The notes under the pieces: model-generated
What the model was told of the DNA's origin: nothing
Databases searched by the model: none
The model's input: the letters and a program-made list of their open reading frames with translations, nothing else
Position numbers and translations under genes: made by a program
In this document: in pieces, positions 20,109-29,082 of the stretch
Layout: every line of letters starts with the position of its first letter
How positions within the stretch are numbered: position 1 is the stretch's first letter
Source: Caenispirillum bisanense
GTDB lineage: Bacteria; Pseudomonadota; Alphaproteobacteria; Rhodospirillales; UBA2165
DNA length: 64,000 nt
Assembly: GCA_945877815.1 (NCBI GenBank)
Contig: CAMDWJ010000009.1
Span: 49,171-113,170, forward strand
Direction: 5' to 3'

Positions 20109-21266
20109 CTAACGTGGCGTGTTGTGCGAGACGCTGTCTCGTTCCAGGACCATCGTTTCCGCGCGCCATCGGACGGTGCTTCCGAAGAAGCTGCAAATTC
20201 GCACCGCCAAGGTAAAAAAATCGCGCACAAAAATCAGCCACGGAGCGTACGTACCGCCCGAAGGTTGGGTAACGGCCACAATGTGGTGCACTGCATAGCG
20301 CAAAATCAAGGCGATGGCGAGAGGAAGCGCGAAAAACCCTAGGGAGTCTGTGGCTTCCCACAGGGTTAGACCGGCAATGACCGACAGTGGGACCAGATCG
20401 GTAATGAAGGAAAATGCGTAGCCGACCGGCTGAACCGACCGAATCGTGCGCGCCCAGCGGATTTCATGGAAAAAAAGGCTTTTGAGGCCGTTTTCCTCGA
20501 TGACGTTCTCGATGATGTAGGGGGCGACGGCGATCTTGTGGCCGGCCCTGTGGGTCATCTGGCCGAGCATGTAATCGTCGGCGATATAGTCGGCCAGGGC
20601 GGGGAATCCGCCGAACGAGTCGAGCACATTTCGGCGAATCGCCATGGTGGCCCCGAAACAGAAATCGGGCTCGCCAAAGCTCAGCGGGATGAGCGATGAG
20701 GGGAAAAACCAATCGTTGATGAACATAGCGCCGAGCCGCGAGGCGAAGCCGCTTCGCGCCGTGCCCGAATATAGGCAGGTGGTGGCGCCAACCTCGGGCC
20801 GCCGGAATGGGGCGACGAGCGCATCGATATAGTGCGGCTTGACCCGCATGTCGCTGTCGGAAATGACGAGCAGGTCGTGCTTGGCCGCTGCCATCATGTT
20901 GGCGAGATTGCTCACCTTGAAATTGGCGCCGATGATCTTTTCGTGGACGACCAGCGCGATGTCGCGGTCGGGGAATTCGGCCTGGAGCGCCTTCACGACC
21001 GCGATGGCTGGATCGGCCGGATCGCGAACCCCGAAGACGATCTGATAGGTCGCGTAATCCTGCCGGCAGAACGAGCGCAGATTGTCGGCGAATTCGGGCT
21101 CCAACCCGCATAGCGGCTTGAGCAGCGTGACCGGTGCGGTCACGTGGCCCGTTACGCCGCGTTGCAGCCGGCGTCCGAACCGCACAACGCGCGCTAGGGC
21201 GAAAAGGGCATAGCCGAGCGATGCCGCGAAAAGGGCGAGGGTGGCGTAGACGAGAATGTCGTTCAT
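20109..21266 (-). CDS. hpnI: Hopanoid biosynthesis glycosyltransferase HpnI
   Basis: HpnI is a membrane GT2-type glycosyltransferase (ceramide-glucosyltransferase-like) that adds N-acetylglucosamine to bacteriohopanetetrol. The 385-residue protein has an N-terminal membrane helix. The GT core follows: TLLKPLCGLEPEFADNL, ISDSDMRVKPHYI (DxD) near residue 135, DFCFGATMAIRR and ADDYMLGQ, then QxxRW-like RWARTIRS. C-terminal membrane helices complete it. The ATG overlaps the hpnL stop (ATGA), showing coupling; upstream extension of the frame is an artefact of overlapping hpnL. Confidence 0.93.
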   Translation of the reverse strand: MNDILVYATLALFAASLGYALFALARVVRFGRRLQRGVTGHVTAPVTLLKPLCGLEPEFADNLRSFCRQDYATYQIVFGVRDPADPAIAVVKALQAEFPDRDIALVVHEKIIGANFKVSNLANMMAAAKHDLLVISDSDMRVKPHYIDALVAPFRRPEVGATTCLYSGTARSGFASRLGAMFINDWFFPSSLIPLSFGEPDFCFGATMAIRRNVLDSFGGFPALADYIADDYMLGQMTHRAGHKIAVAPYIIENVIEENGLKSLFFHEIRWARTIRSVQPVGYAFSFITDLVPLSVIAGLTLWEATDSLGFFALPLAIALILRYAVHHIVAVTQPSGGTYAPWLIFVRDFFTLAVRICSFFGSTVRWRAETMVLERDSVSHNTPR

Positions 21267-22261
21267 ATGCTCTCGCCGTCCTTCGCGGCTTGACGGCGCT
21301 TGAACAAGGCACGGCCTTCGGCATGCTGCCAAAGGATCAGGCCCGGTATGTCGATGACGATTTCGCGGATACGCACGACCAATGAGATAGCTAGGGCCAC
21401 GTCGGGCGTCCAGCCGACGAAACCGCCGAGGATCACGAAGGCGCCTTCCTGCACGCCGTAGCTGTTGGGTACGACGAAGGCGGCGTCGCTCAAAGTGCTG
21501 GTTAGGCTTTTGATGAACAGCGCCTCGACGACCGAGATCGGATAGCCGAGCAGATAGGCCGCGAGCCAGACCTCGCCCGTTTGCATGACGAGTGCGGCCA
21601 TGCGCCAGGTCACGGCGGCAGCAAGTCTGCCACGCTGTCGATAGGTGTCGTGGATGCGTGCGTCGATCGCCCCGGCGGCGCCGATCATATCGCCGAAATA
21701 ATCCGACTTGGTGACCCGATGGGCTGTGGAAACCGCAAGATGGAACATGCCGGCTTTTTGGACCACCAGAAATCCTGCCACGCCCGCGCCCAAGGTTGCG
21801 ATCGTGATCGAGGCCGAGAGGACCATCGTATCGTCGAGCGTGATCCAAGCCAGCAGCGAAACGCCGATCAACCCCCACAGAATGGTGGTGATGACTTGCA
21901 CGGTTTTGTCGACGACCGTCGCGGCGCTCGCGTCATCGCGATTGGCGCCCCATAGAATCACCACGCGGGCCTTTACGATCTCGCCGCCGATCGAGGCGAC
22001 CGGCAGCAGGGTATTGACCGCGCGGCCCATCCATTGGGCATAGAATATAGGCCAGAAACGCGGCGTACGGTCGGGATGGAAGAGAAGCTGCCAACAGCGC
22101 GCATTCATGAACAGGGTGGGCAACCAGACCAGCGGCACGAGCAGCATCCGCCAATCGGATCTGAACATCACATCGGCGATGTCGGCCACGCCCTGCCAGG
22201 CGATCAGGCCGATCAGGCTCACTAGTCCGGTGACCAGGCCGATGATGGATGCGATTCTCAT
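21263..22261 (-). CDS. hpnL: Hopanoid-associated membrane protein HpnL (LPG synthase/flippase-like)
   Basis: A 332-residue polytopic membrane protein of the lysylphosphatidylglycerol synthase transmembrane/flippase-like superfamily, which in hopanoid clusters is called HpnL. It shows several hydrophobic helices, the conserved GRAVNTLLPVASIGGEIVKAR block near residue 80, and the PNSYGVQEGAFVILGG block near residue 275, typical of this superfamily. It is the first gene of the operon and overlaps hpnI by 4 bases. The internal ATG (MRIASIIG) is chosen because the extra 16 upstream residues fall in the small GC hairpin region. It may move hopanoid intermediates across the membrane, but the role is not established. 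Confidence 0.82.
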   Translation of the reverse strand: MRIASIIGLVTGLVSLIGLIAWQGVADIADVMFRSDWRMLLVPLVWLPTLFMNARCWQLLFHPDRTPRFWPIFYAQWMGRAVNTLLPVASIGGEIVKARVVILWGANRDDASAATVVDKTVQVITTILWGLIGVSLLAWITLDDTMVLSASITIATLGAGVAGFLVVQKAGMFHLAVSTAHRVTKSDYFGDMIGAAGAIDARIHDTYRQRGRLAAAVTWRMAALVMQTGEVWLAAYLLGYPISVVEALFIKSLTSTLSDAAFVVPNSYGVQEGAFVILGGFVGWTPDVALAISLVVRIREIVIDIPGLILWQHAEGRALFKRRQAAKDGESI

Positions 22262-22284
22262 AAGCGAATCCGCCGACAAATCCC

Positions 22285-22301
22285 CCTGCCCTCGGGGCAG
22301 G
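22285..22301. repeat. GC hairpin in the hpnL/phosphatidyltransferase divergent gap
   Basis: A perfect 7-bp inverted repeat CCTGCCC-TCG-GGGCAGG lies between the divergent hpnL and CDP-alcohol phosphatidyltransferase genes. No T-run follows, so a terminator is unlikely. Confidence 0.4.
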
Positions 22302-22399
22302 CCCTGCATTCAAGTGGTGTGGGCGGCACCAGCCTTTTCTTGCGCACTTCCGGGTACCCGTTTAGAGAGGCCAACACAACTGCCTCTGAAGGATCAGCC

Positions 22400-23110
22400 G
22401 TGCCCGGCTCCCCCGAACCAGCGGCCGATGCGCCCTATCGGCTCATAGCGCCCACCCAGCTTTTCCCGCTGACACGGCATCTGTCTTATCGGCTGACTCT
22501 GCTCCTCGTCCAGACCCCGATAACCCCCAACCAGATCACCGCGCTCTCCATGATCGCCGGCCTTGCGGGCGCCTTTTGCTTCGCTTTCGGGACTTGGGAC
22601 CTATCGGTTGTCGGAGGTATTTTGCTAATCGCGGGTTATACGCTCGACAATTGCGACGGTGAGATCGCCCGGCTGAAAAAGATGTCGTCGGAGTGGGGAG
22701 CGCATTTCGACGATTTGGTCGACTGGCTCGTGGACAGTGCTTTTTTTGCCGGTCTCGGTTTCGGGACATCGACGGCCACCGGTAACATGATCTGGCTTTG
22801 GCTCGGCATGGCGGCCAGTTTCGGCGCGACCATCGACTACATCATCGATTTGATCCTTCAGGCCAAGGCCAAGCGCGATCCCGCCCAGAAAACGCGCGAG
22901 CAAGAAGCAACCAACGTGCGCAAGCCCGAGGATGCCATCGATTGGCTGATCTATATTTTTCACAAGCTCAGCCGCGCCGATTTTTGCGTCATCGTGCTCG
23001 CGCTGGCACTGTTCGACTTGGCATGGATTCTGTTGCCGTTCGGCGCGATCGGCGCCCAGGCCTATTGGATCACGGATCTCTTCAAACGCGCGCGCGGCTG
23101 GCACACCTAG
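22400..23110 (+). CDS. Second CDP-alcohol phosphatidyltransferase
   Basis: A 236-residue inner-membrane protein with the full family signature DNCDGEIAR-x8-G-AHFD-DLVD (about residues 90-115) and the preceding TPITPNQITALS. It is therefore a catalytically complete class I CDP-alcohol phosphatidyltransferase, longer than the copy at 17205 and clearly not a recent duplicate. The GTG start is chosen because GAAGGA lies about 8 bases upstream; the longer frame to 22319 has no such support. It is divergent from hpnL by about 140 bases and overlaps the stop of the convergent acetyltransferase. Substrate unknown. Confidence 0.87.
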   Translation: MPGSPEPAADAPYRLIAPTQLFPLTRHLSYRLTLLLVQTPITPNQITALSMIAGLAGAFCFAFGTWDLSVVGGILLIAGYTLDNCDGEIARLKKMSSEWGAHFDDLVDWLVDSAFFAGLGFGTSTATGNMIWLWLGMAASFGATIDYIIDLILQAKAKRDPAQKTREQEATNVRKPEDAIDWLIYIFHKLSRADFCVIVLALALFDLAWILLPFGAIGAQAYWITDLFKRARGWHT

Positions 23111-23589
23111 AGCCGTCGATACATCACCAGCGCATCGACATCGCCGAGACGCGGATGATCGAAGGCGCCGGGCAGCCGTCCGACGATCTCCATACCGCAA
23201 GCCTGCCATAAATGAACGGCGCGTTCGTTGGTGCTGATAACGAGATTGTATTGTATGGCGCGGAAGCCACGTTCCCGTGCGCGCTCGAACGAATGCTGGC
23301 ACATGGCGCGCGCGATCCCGCGTCCCCAGGCCCACGGGCCGGTCATATAGCCGCAATTGGCGACATGCGCGCCGCCCGCCGTGGAATTGGCTTTCAGATA
23401 ATAGGTGCCGACAAGCTCTCCCCCGTCTTCAGCGACGAAGACTTCGTGCTGCGGTGAGAACCAATAGCCGAGCGCCTGGGATTCGCTCATATCGCGCGGC
23501 AACGGATAGGTCTCGCCGGCCCGGATGGTCGGCTCGAGGATGCGCCAGAGCGTTGAGGCATCGGTCTCGTTGGCGGTACGAATTTGCAT
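23107..23589 (-). CDS. GNAT-family N-acetyltransferase
   Basis: A 160-residue cytosolic acetyltransferase. The acetyl-CoA pyrophosphate loop is seen as GPWAWGRGIARAMCQHSFERA at about residues 88-107 (R/Q-x-x-G-x-G/A pattern). The fold's C-terminal part reads STNERAVHLWQACGMEIVGRLPGAF, like the phosphinothricin/YhhY-type GNATs. The second ATG (MQIRTANETD) begins at the conserved first strand. Acceptor unknown; the family acts on amines, amino acids or proteins. Its end overlaps the convergent phosphatidyltransferase gene by 4 bases. Confidence 0.9.
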   Translation of the reverse strand: MQIRTANETDASTLWRILEPTIRAGETYPLPRDMSESQALGYWFSPQHEVFVAEDGGELVGTYYLKANSTAGGAHVANCGYMTGPWAWGRGIARAMCQHSFERARERGFRAIQYNLVISTNERAVHLWQACGMEIVGRLPGAFDHPRLGDVDALVMYRRL

Positions 23590-23785
23590 TTGCACTCTTT
23601 ACTCCGTCCGGGTGGGCAAGGGATAGTCCGCAGCTATGTCCGTCGTACAAGGTAGGCCATACTTGACTCACATCGTCGGACGACGCTCGGCGCGCAGCGC
23701 GCGAACGCCACTCTTTGGTTCCTTGGTTCGCGCCCTGCGCCTGGCACGTGCAGCGCGCCGGCAGTCAGAGAAAGATCGCGGGGCG

Positions 23786-25303
23786 GTGATCGAGACGGCG
23801 CAGTCCCGCCTGTCACGGCGCTCCGTCTTGAAGGAGGGTGCCGACGGCGTACTGGCGCTTAGCGCGTTGCCCATGCTGGGCGCGTGTGCGTTACCCGAAC
23901 GCGCCGCCGGAGCCAACCCCGGCGGGCCGCGCATCGCCATTGTCGGCGGCGGCATCGCGGGCCTAACGGCGGGTTATTATTTGAAACGCCGAGCAGGGCT
24001 CGATTGCGAAATTTTCGAAGCCAACGGGCGGACGGGCGGACGCATATTCACGGCGCGCGATCTTCTGGCGCCAGGACTGACCACGGAACTCGGTGGCGAA
24101 TTCATCGATTCCGCGCATGACGACATGTTCGCCTTGGCCAAGGAATTCGGGTTCGAGTTGATCGATACGCAGGACGCGAGCGAGATCGAATTGGCCGCCG
24201 AAGCCTATTATTTCGAGGGCCGCCACTATTCCGCCGCCGAATTGGTGGAGGCTTTCATTCCGCTCGTCGAACGGCTGGCTGCAGATGTAAATTCCATCGA
24301 CGATCGGATCGATTTCGAGCATGACGGCGGGGCGCGCGCGTTTGACCACCTTTCGCTCGCGCAATATTTCGACACGATCGGCGTCACGGGTTGGCTGCGC
24401 GCGCTGTTGGAGGTCGCCTATGTGACCGAATTCGGTTTGGACGCCGGGGACCAATCGGCGCTCAATTTCCTGACAATGATCCCGACCGAGGAACCCGATG
24501 GCCCGCTTGCCCTGCTCGGGGAAAGCGACGAACGCTACAAAATTCTCGGCGGCAACCAGAGGATTGTCGACGAGCTCGCCCGTCGACTCGACGGTCAGAT
24601 CCGGTTGGAGCATCGTTTGACACGTATCCGCGCGCGCGGCAACGGTTACGCGCTGAGCTTCGATGTGCCGGACGGCCGTCCTCGGGAGATCGCGGCGGAC
24701 TACGTGATCATGACGATCCCTTTCACCCTGCTCCGAGATGTCGATCTGCAAGTCGACCTGCCGGAATACAAGACGCGAGCGATCCGCGAGTTGGGTTACG
24801 GCCAATGCGCAAAGGTGTTGGCTGGCTTCGACACGCGTCCGTGGCGTGAACTCGGTTTCGCCGGAAATATCTTCACCGACGAACCATTTCAACTCGCTTG
24901 GGACAACAGCCGTCAGCAACCCTCGCCGTCCGGCGGCATCACATTCTATTCCGGCGGGTCGCCGGCTTTGCGGGCGGTCGGCGAAAATATTGACGACCAG
25001 GCGCAAAGGTTTCTGCGCAGCCTGGAGAAAGCCTATCCCGGCAGCTGGGCGCGTCATAACGGCAGAACGGCGCGCTTCGATTGGCCGCACTTCGCTTGGA
25101 GCAAGGGCGCCTATGCCTGCTATCGGCCGGGACAATGGACGAGCATTTCCGGAGCCGAGAAGCAATCGGTCGGGCATCTGCTGTTTGCCGGAGAACATTG
25201 CAGCAAGGATTTCCAGGGCTTCATGAACGGCGGTGCGGAAACCGGACGAGAGGCTGCGGAAAGCCTGATCGCGATGCTGATCGGGAAGAAACATGCCGCC
25301 TAG
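23786..25303 (+). CDS. Exported flavin-dependent amine oxidase
   Basis: A FAD amine oxidase of the monoamine-oxidase type, predicted to oxidise primary or polyamines to aldehyde, ammonia and peroxide. The N terminus has a twin-arginine leader, LSRRSVLKEG, followed by a hydrophobic stretch ending in the lipobox-like LGAC, so it may be a Tat-exported lipoprotein. The FAD Rossmann motif IAIVGGGIAGLTAGYYL and the EANGRTGGRIFT block follow. The C-terminal FAD contact is LLFAGEHCSKDFQGFMNGGAETG. I use the GTG just before the leader; an ATG at 23636 would add 50 Arg-rich residues with no homologous look. It precedes the reductase gene by about 108 bases. Confidence 0.85.
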   Translation: MIETAQSRLSRRSVLKEGADGVLALSALPMLGACALPERAAGANPGGPRIAIVGGGIAGLTAGYYLKRRAGLDCEIFEANGRTGGRIFTARDLLAPGLTTELGGEFIDSAHDDMFALAKEFGFELIDTQDASEIELAAEAYYFEGRHYSAAELVEAFIPLVERLAADVNSIDDRIDFEHDGGARAFDHLSLAQYFDTIGVTGWLRALLEVAYVTEFGLDAGDQSALNFLTMIPTEEPDGPLALLGESDERYKILGGNQRIVDELARRLDGQIRLEHRLTRIRARGNGYALSFDVPDGRPREIAADYVIMTIPFTLLRDVDLQVDLPEYKTRAIRELGYGQCAKVLAGFDTRPWRELGFAGNIFTDEPFQLAWDNSRQQPSPSGGITFYSGGSPALRAVGENIDDQAQRFLRSLEKAYPGSWARHNGRTARFDWPHFAWSKGAYACYRPGQWTSISGAEKQSVGHLLFAGEHCSKDFQGFMNGGAETGREAAESLIAMLIGKKHAA

Positions 25304-25350
25304 GGTTAGGCGAAGGAATCGGTCCAATTTCTGATCGGCGCGCGAACAAA

Positions 25351-25378
25351 TTGCCTTTTCTCTGTTTCAGACTATGTG
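25351..25378 (+). promoter_or_regulatory. Candidate sigma-70-type promoter for the PDR reductase
   Basis: TTGCCT (25351-25356) and TATGTG (25373-25378) are 16 bases apart, about 33 bases before the ATG at 25412. Both hexamers are imperfect, so this is only a candidate. Confidence 0.3.
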
Positions 25379-25411
25379 TAGGTTACCGCGCCTTCGTAAC
25401 CGGAGAACGTG

Positions 25412-26386
25412 ATGACGCCTCTTAAGCTGATGGTCGTTGAGATCGCCCAGCTCACGCCGAGCATCAAGAAATTCGTATTCGCTTCGGCGAATGATTCTGC
25501 GTTGCCGGTCTGGGAAGCGGGCGCGCATCTGGTGTTCGAACTGCCGAATGGCATGCACAATGCCTATTCACTCGCCAATAACCCGGCCGAACGCAGCCGC
25601 TACGTCACAGCTATTTTGCGCGAAGCCAGTGGCAAAGGCGGTTCCGTTTATATGCACGACGAAATCAAGGTCGGCGACGTGCTCAAGGTCACCGGCCCGC
25701 AGAACAATTTCCCTATCGACAAGAATGCCAAGAAGCATCTTCTGATCGCAGGCGGCATCGGAATCACGCCGCTGTTGGCGATGGGTTATCGGCTGGCCGA
25801 AATGAAGGCCGACTATCACCTGCACTATTGCTCCAAGCTCGCAGCCGAGACCGCTTTCATAGACGAAGTTACGGCCGTGTTCGGCAGCCACGTCACCTTC
25901 CATCACGATGGTGGGGATCCGTCGAAGGGGATCAAGCTTGCAGAAGTCCTGAAATCTCCCGAGGCCGCCCAGCACCTATACATTTGCGGTCCGGCCGGCC
26001 TGCTTAATGCGGCGCGCGAGGTTTCTAAACACTGGCCTGAGGGCACTGTCCACTTCGAGTTGTTCGGTTCGACCCGCAGCGCCGCCGAAATTGCGGCGAT
26101 GCAGAACGAGGCCGGCGACGACACATTCGAGGTCGAATGCGTCAAGACCGGCGTGACGCTCAGCGTGCCGCCGAACAAGTCGATCATGCAGGTTATGTGG
26201 GAACACAATATCGAAGTGCTCTACGCTTGCGAGGAAGGTTGGTGCGGCAACTGCAAGGTCGGTCTGATCAGCGGCAAGGTCGATCACCGCGACGAATATC
26301 TGAGCGAGAAGGAACGCGAAACCGCCATTCAGGTTTGCATCTCGCGTGCGGCGCCCGGCGAAAAGAAACTCGTCCTCGACATCTGA
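25412..26386 (+). CDS. PDR/VanB-type flavin and 2Fe-2S oxidoreductase
   Basis: A 324-residue soluble electron-transfer protein with three modules: FMN-binding beta barrel (to about residue 100, NAYSLANNP), NAD(P)H-binding domain (LLIAGGIGITPLLAMG; YICGPAGLL), and a C-terminal plant-type 2Fe-2S ferredoxin domain. The cluster Cys pattern is C-x4-C-x2-C in YACEEGWCGNCKVG, with the fourth Cys in IQVCISR. Such proteins (phthalate dioxygenase reductase, VanB) supply electrons to Rieske oxygenases, but no oxygenase partner is nearby. The ATG follows GGAGAACGTG; a GTG three bases earlier is possible. Confidence 0.92.
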   Translation: MTPLKLMVVEIAQLTPSIKKFVFASANDSALPVWEAGAHLVFELPNGMHNAYSLANNPAERSRYVTAILREASGKGGSVYMHDEIKVGDVLKVTGPQNNFPIDKNAKKHLLIAGGIGITPLLAMGYRLAEMKADYHLHYCSKLAAETAFIDEVTAVFGSHVTFHHDGGDPSKGIKLAEVLKSPEAAQHLYICGPAGLLNAAREVSKHWPEGTVHFELFGSTRSAAEIAAMQNEAGDDTFEVECVKTGVTLSVPPNKSIMQVMWEHNIEVLYACEEGWCGNCKVGLISGKVDHRDEYLSEKERETAIQVCISRAAPGEKKLVLDI

Positions 26387-26425
26387 AGAAGATACGGGGC
26401 TGGTCCGCCAAGCCCGTATCGTGTC

Positions 26426-26953
26426 TCAATTTGCACCTGAACGTACCCGGTAGGATTGATGGCACGCTAGGCACTGATGGCGTACGCCGACGAAGGCAGC
26501 CGTGGCATCCTCGCCGGAAGCCAATGCAGCGCTCAGCCGCGCGGTGGTTTCGCGCAGGCCGGTGATATGGCGGGCGAATTTGTCCGACTCTTCCCAAATC
26601 TCTGGTTGAGCACCGCGCTTGCCTTTTTCCGCGGCGGTGCCGGGAGGAAAGATCACAGCCAAGCCGTTCGCCAGTGTCTCCAAGGCGGCTGCATCGCCTC
26701 TGATGTGGCCCGTGAATGGGGCGCCGTGAATTACGACGGCCTCGATGGAACGGAAATGCGCGGACAAGGCGTTCATCTGCATGCGCCGAAAGAGAGTGAT
26801 GCGCTCTTCGTCTTTTGTCAGTTTGACGGTAGCGATGGGGTCGATCAAATCGCCCCACGGTCCGGGTACCACCTCCTGCGCGTGTATGCCCAACGAGGCA
26901 GTCGCGAGGTAGAGCGTAACGGCTAAGGAAACTGCAATTCGGCACAAAAACAT
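26426..26953 (-). CDS. Cytochrome c'-type (cytochrome c556-like) protein
   Basis: A 175-residue periplasmic haem protein. A signal peptide (MFLCRIAVSLAVTLYLATAS, cleavage near IHA-QE) is followed by a mainly helical domain and a C-terminal haem c site CLACHQSYR (CxxCH), the placement typical of the four-helix cytochrome c'/c556 family. The ATG used starts at the signal peptide; earlier codons add an Arg-rich stretch. The family binds NO or shuttles electrons in the periplasm. It converges with the PDR-type reductase, 39 bases away, but a functional link is only a guess. Confidence 0.88.
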   Translation of the reverse strand: MFLCRIAVSLAVTLYLATASLGIHAQEVVPGPWGDLIDPIATVKLTKDEERITLFRRMQMNALSAHFRSIEAVVIHGAPFTGHIRGDAAALETLANGLAVIFPPGTAAEKGKRGAQPEIWEESDKFARHITGLRETTARLSAALASGEDATAAFVGVRHQCLACHQSYRVRSGAN

Positions 26954-27265
26954 CGACGGTCTCCGAATGGTCGCGCCACGCCGCGCGGAGGCACTCGTGA
27001 AACGATACCGATAACGGATTTCAGGCAAAATTCGCGTCACTTGCGTTCGTACCTCCTCCCGAGGCTTCATGAACGAGTTGTTGGTGCCAATCAGGTTTCC
27101 TGGCTCGGGCTAGTCGGCGTCCGCGCCTTCCCAGCCGAGAATCAGCCAGTGGTACCCCGCAGCACCTGAGCTAGACGGGATGCGAACGCCAAGCCGCTTA
27201 CAGTTGCGGGGGCAGCGCCAGCTTCACACCGGCTTCCCTTGCTTGGCGCGCAGAAACTAGCACGC
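26954..27265. other. Intergenic region without recognisable features
   Basis: This 312-base gap between the cytochrome gene start and the bioD stop holds no credible gene, no tRNA and no clear terminator. The cytochrome promoter should lie at its left end, but I see no convincing -35/-10 pair. Confidence 0.5.
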
Positions 27266-27901
27266 TTATAAATAACGAACAACGAACGATGCAAGGTTCT
27301 GCGGCGCACCCCGACGGGGCACGATGGCGACGGGAGTTTGGGTATGCGTTCTGATCACAGCGGCGGTCTCGTCGAGATCGACGCCGGCCTCGGACTCGCT
27401 GACGACGATTGCTGCGACGGCTATCGCGCACGCGCGCAAGGCTTCAAACGCAGTCAGGGTGTGGCTGATGGCGCCAAGGTAGCTGCCGCCGACTAGGAGG
27501 GCAGGGCAATCGAGAGCTACGATCCAGTCGAGTACGGTTTCCTCGTCGGTGACCGGTGACATCACACCGCCCACGCCTTCGATGATGACGGAGCCGGATT
27601 GAGCCGCGCACCAATCGACGATGGCGGGCAGGTCGATCGTTCGGTTTTCCCGTCGTGCCGCCATGTTGGGCGCCAGCGCCGCCGCATAGCGCCATGGAGA
27701 GATCGCATCGATGTTGGCCGGGGTTAGTGCCTCGCCCATGGCTTCGAGCAGGATCGCGCTGTCGCTACCGGCGGGTGCCGCCGGATCGAAACCGCTGATG
27801 ACCGGTTTGACGGCCCGTACCCGCAATTGCCGAGTCAGGTGTGCGGTCACGTAGGTTTTACCGATGCCGGTTCCGGTCCCGGTGACGAACAGAAGACTCA
27901 T
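27266..27901 (-). CDS. bioD: Dethiobiotin synthetase
   Basis: BioD closes the ureido ring of dethiobiotin from 7,8-diaminononanoate, CO2 and ATP. The 211-residue protein begins [19 protein letters not shown], containing the P-loop GTGTGIGKT. It has VKPVISGF with the conserved Lys, EGVGGVMSPV as the substrate/Mg loop, and SYLGAISHT in the family-typical place. The ATG overlaps the bioF stop (ATGA). It is the second gene of bioF-bioD on the minus strand, divergent from bioB-bioA. Confidence 0.95.
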   Translation of the reverse strand: MSLLFVTGTGTGIGKTYVTAHLTRQLRVRAVKPVISGFDPAAPAGSDSAILLEAMGEALTPANIDAISPWRYAAALAPNMAARRENRTIDLPAIVDWCAAQSGSVIIEGVGGVMSPVTDEETVLDWIVALDCPALLVGGSYLGAISHTLTAFEALRACAIAVAAIVVSESEAGVDLDETAAVIRTHTQTPVAIVPRRGAPQNLASFVVRYL

Positions 27902-29046
27902 AACTTCGCGACCGCAGCGGCGAGACGCGCTACATCCGCTTCGCTGTGGCCTGCGGTGAAAGTGAAGCGCAATCGTGCGGTGCCGAAGGGCACGGTCGGT
28001 GGGCGAATGGCGATGACCAGGAAACCGTCCTGTTCGAGTGCGTGCGAGGCGGCTAGTGCGTGCTCGGCGTCGCCCAGGATGACCGGAACGATAGCGCTCT
28101 GCGCCTCGGGCAGCCCGAGTTTTCGCGTGAAGGCGCGGGCGAGAGCGAGGGGACGGGCGCACATCTCTGGGTCGCGCTCCATGATAGTCAGTGCTTCCAG
28201 CGCTGCCGCGGCGCTCGCCGGAGGCAATCCGGTCGAATAGATGAAACTGCGCGCGCGATTGATCAGCAGGTCGATCACGGCGCGCGAAGCGCAAACATAG
28301 CCGCCGTAGCTTCCGGCCCCTTTGGACAGAGTGCCCATCTGGATATCCGCGTCGCTATTTTCGTGGGGAACGACGCCGAGCCCGTGCGCATCGTCGGTCA
28401 TCAACCAGGCGTCGAAGTCGCGCGCGAGCAAGCCGAGGGCTTGGAGCGGCGCGCGATCGCCGTCCATGCTGAAGATGGTTTCGGTCAGGAGGAGGCAGCG
28501 CGGATGGGAATCCCGCATTCGCTTCAAAATCGCATGGGCGGCGGAAAGATCGTTGTGGGGAAATGTCTCGATCCGTGCACTCGTCAGCCGCGCGCCCGCA
28601 TGCATGCACGCATGCGAGAGTTCGTCCAAGACGATCAAGTCCTCCGCCCCGACCAGAGCGGGAATCGTGCCAATATTGGCGAGATAGCCGCAACCGAAGA
28701 CGAGACAGGCCTCGGTTCCCTTGAGTGCGGCGAGCTTGGCTTCGAGTTCCCCCAACAATGAATAATTGCCAGTCACCAGCCGCGATGCGCCGGCGCCGGT
28801 TCCGAATTTTTCAATCGCATCCTGGGCGGCACGTTCGACGTCGGGATGGTGGCTAAGGCTGAGATAATCGTTGCAGCAGAACGAGATGAGGCGACGACCG
28901 CCCCGCATCACCTCGATGGCATCGGTGCGATCAGTCTCGATCAGACTCCGGCGCAGTCCCATCGGGTCGAGCGCCGTCAGCTTGGATCGCGCATAAGCAT
29001 CGATTGATTTTTCAACCCGACTTTGGTCGTCCAACACCTGGCTCAC
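27898..29046 (-). CDS. bioF: 8-amino-7-oxononanoate synthase
   Basis: BioF condenses pimeloyl-ACP or -CoA with L-alanine, a PLP-dependent step that opens biotin ring assembly. The 382-residue alpha-oxoamine synthase has [15 protein letters not shown] near residue 56, [17 protein letters not shown], the [12 protein letters not shown]-contact motif, and the Schiff-base Lys in [14 protein letters not shown] near residue 240. The start [10 protein letters not shown] lies only 36 bases from the divergent bioB ATG, so both promoters overlap. It overlaps bioD by 4 bases. Confidence 0.95.
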   Translation of the reverse strand: MSQVLDDQSRVEKSIDAYARSKLTALDPMGLRRSLIETDRTDAIEVMRGGRRLISFCCNDYLSLSHHPDVERAAQDAIEKFGTGAGASRLVTGNYSLLGELEAKLAALKGTEACLVFGCGYLANIGTIPALVGAEDLIVLDELSHACMHAGARLTSARIETFPHNDLSAAHAILKRMRDSHPRCLLLTETIFSMDGDRAPLQALGLLARDFDAWLMTDDAHGLGVVPHENSDADIQMGTLSKGAGSYGGYVCASRAVIDLLINRARSFIYSTGLPPASAAAALEALTIMERDPEMCARPLALARAFTRKLGLPEAQSAIVPVILGDAEHALAASHALEQDGFLVIAIRPPTVPFGTARLRFTFTAGHSEADVARLAAAVAKL

Positions 29047-29082
29047 ACTTGTCTCCGTGGGGCGGTACGCCTAAAACAGCTT

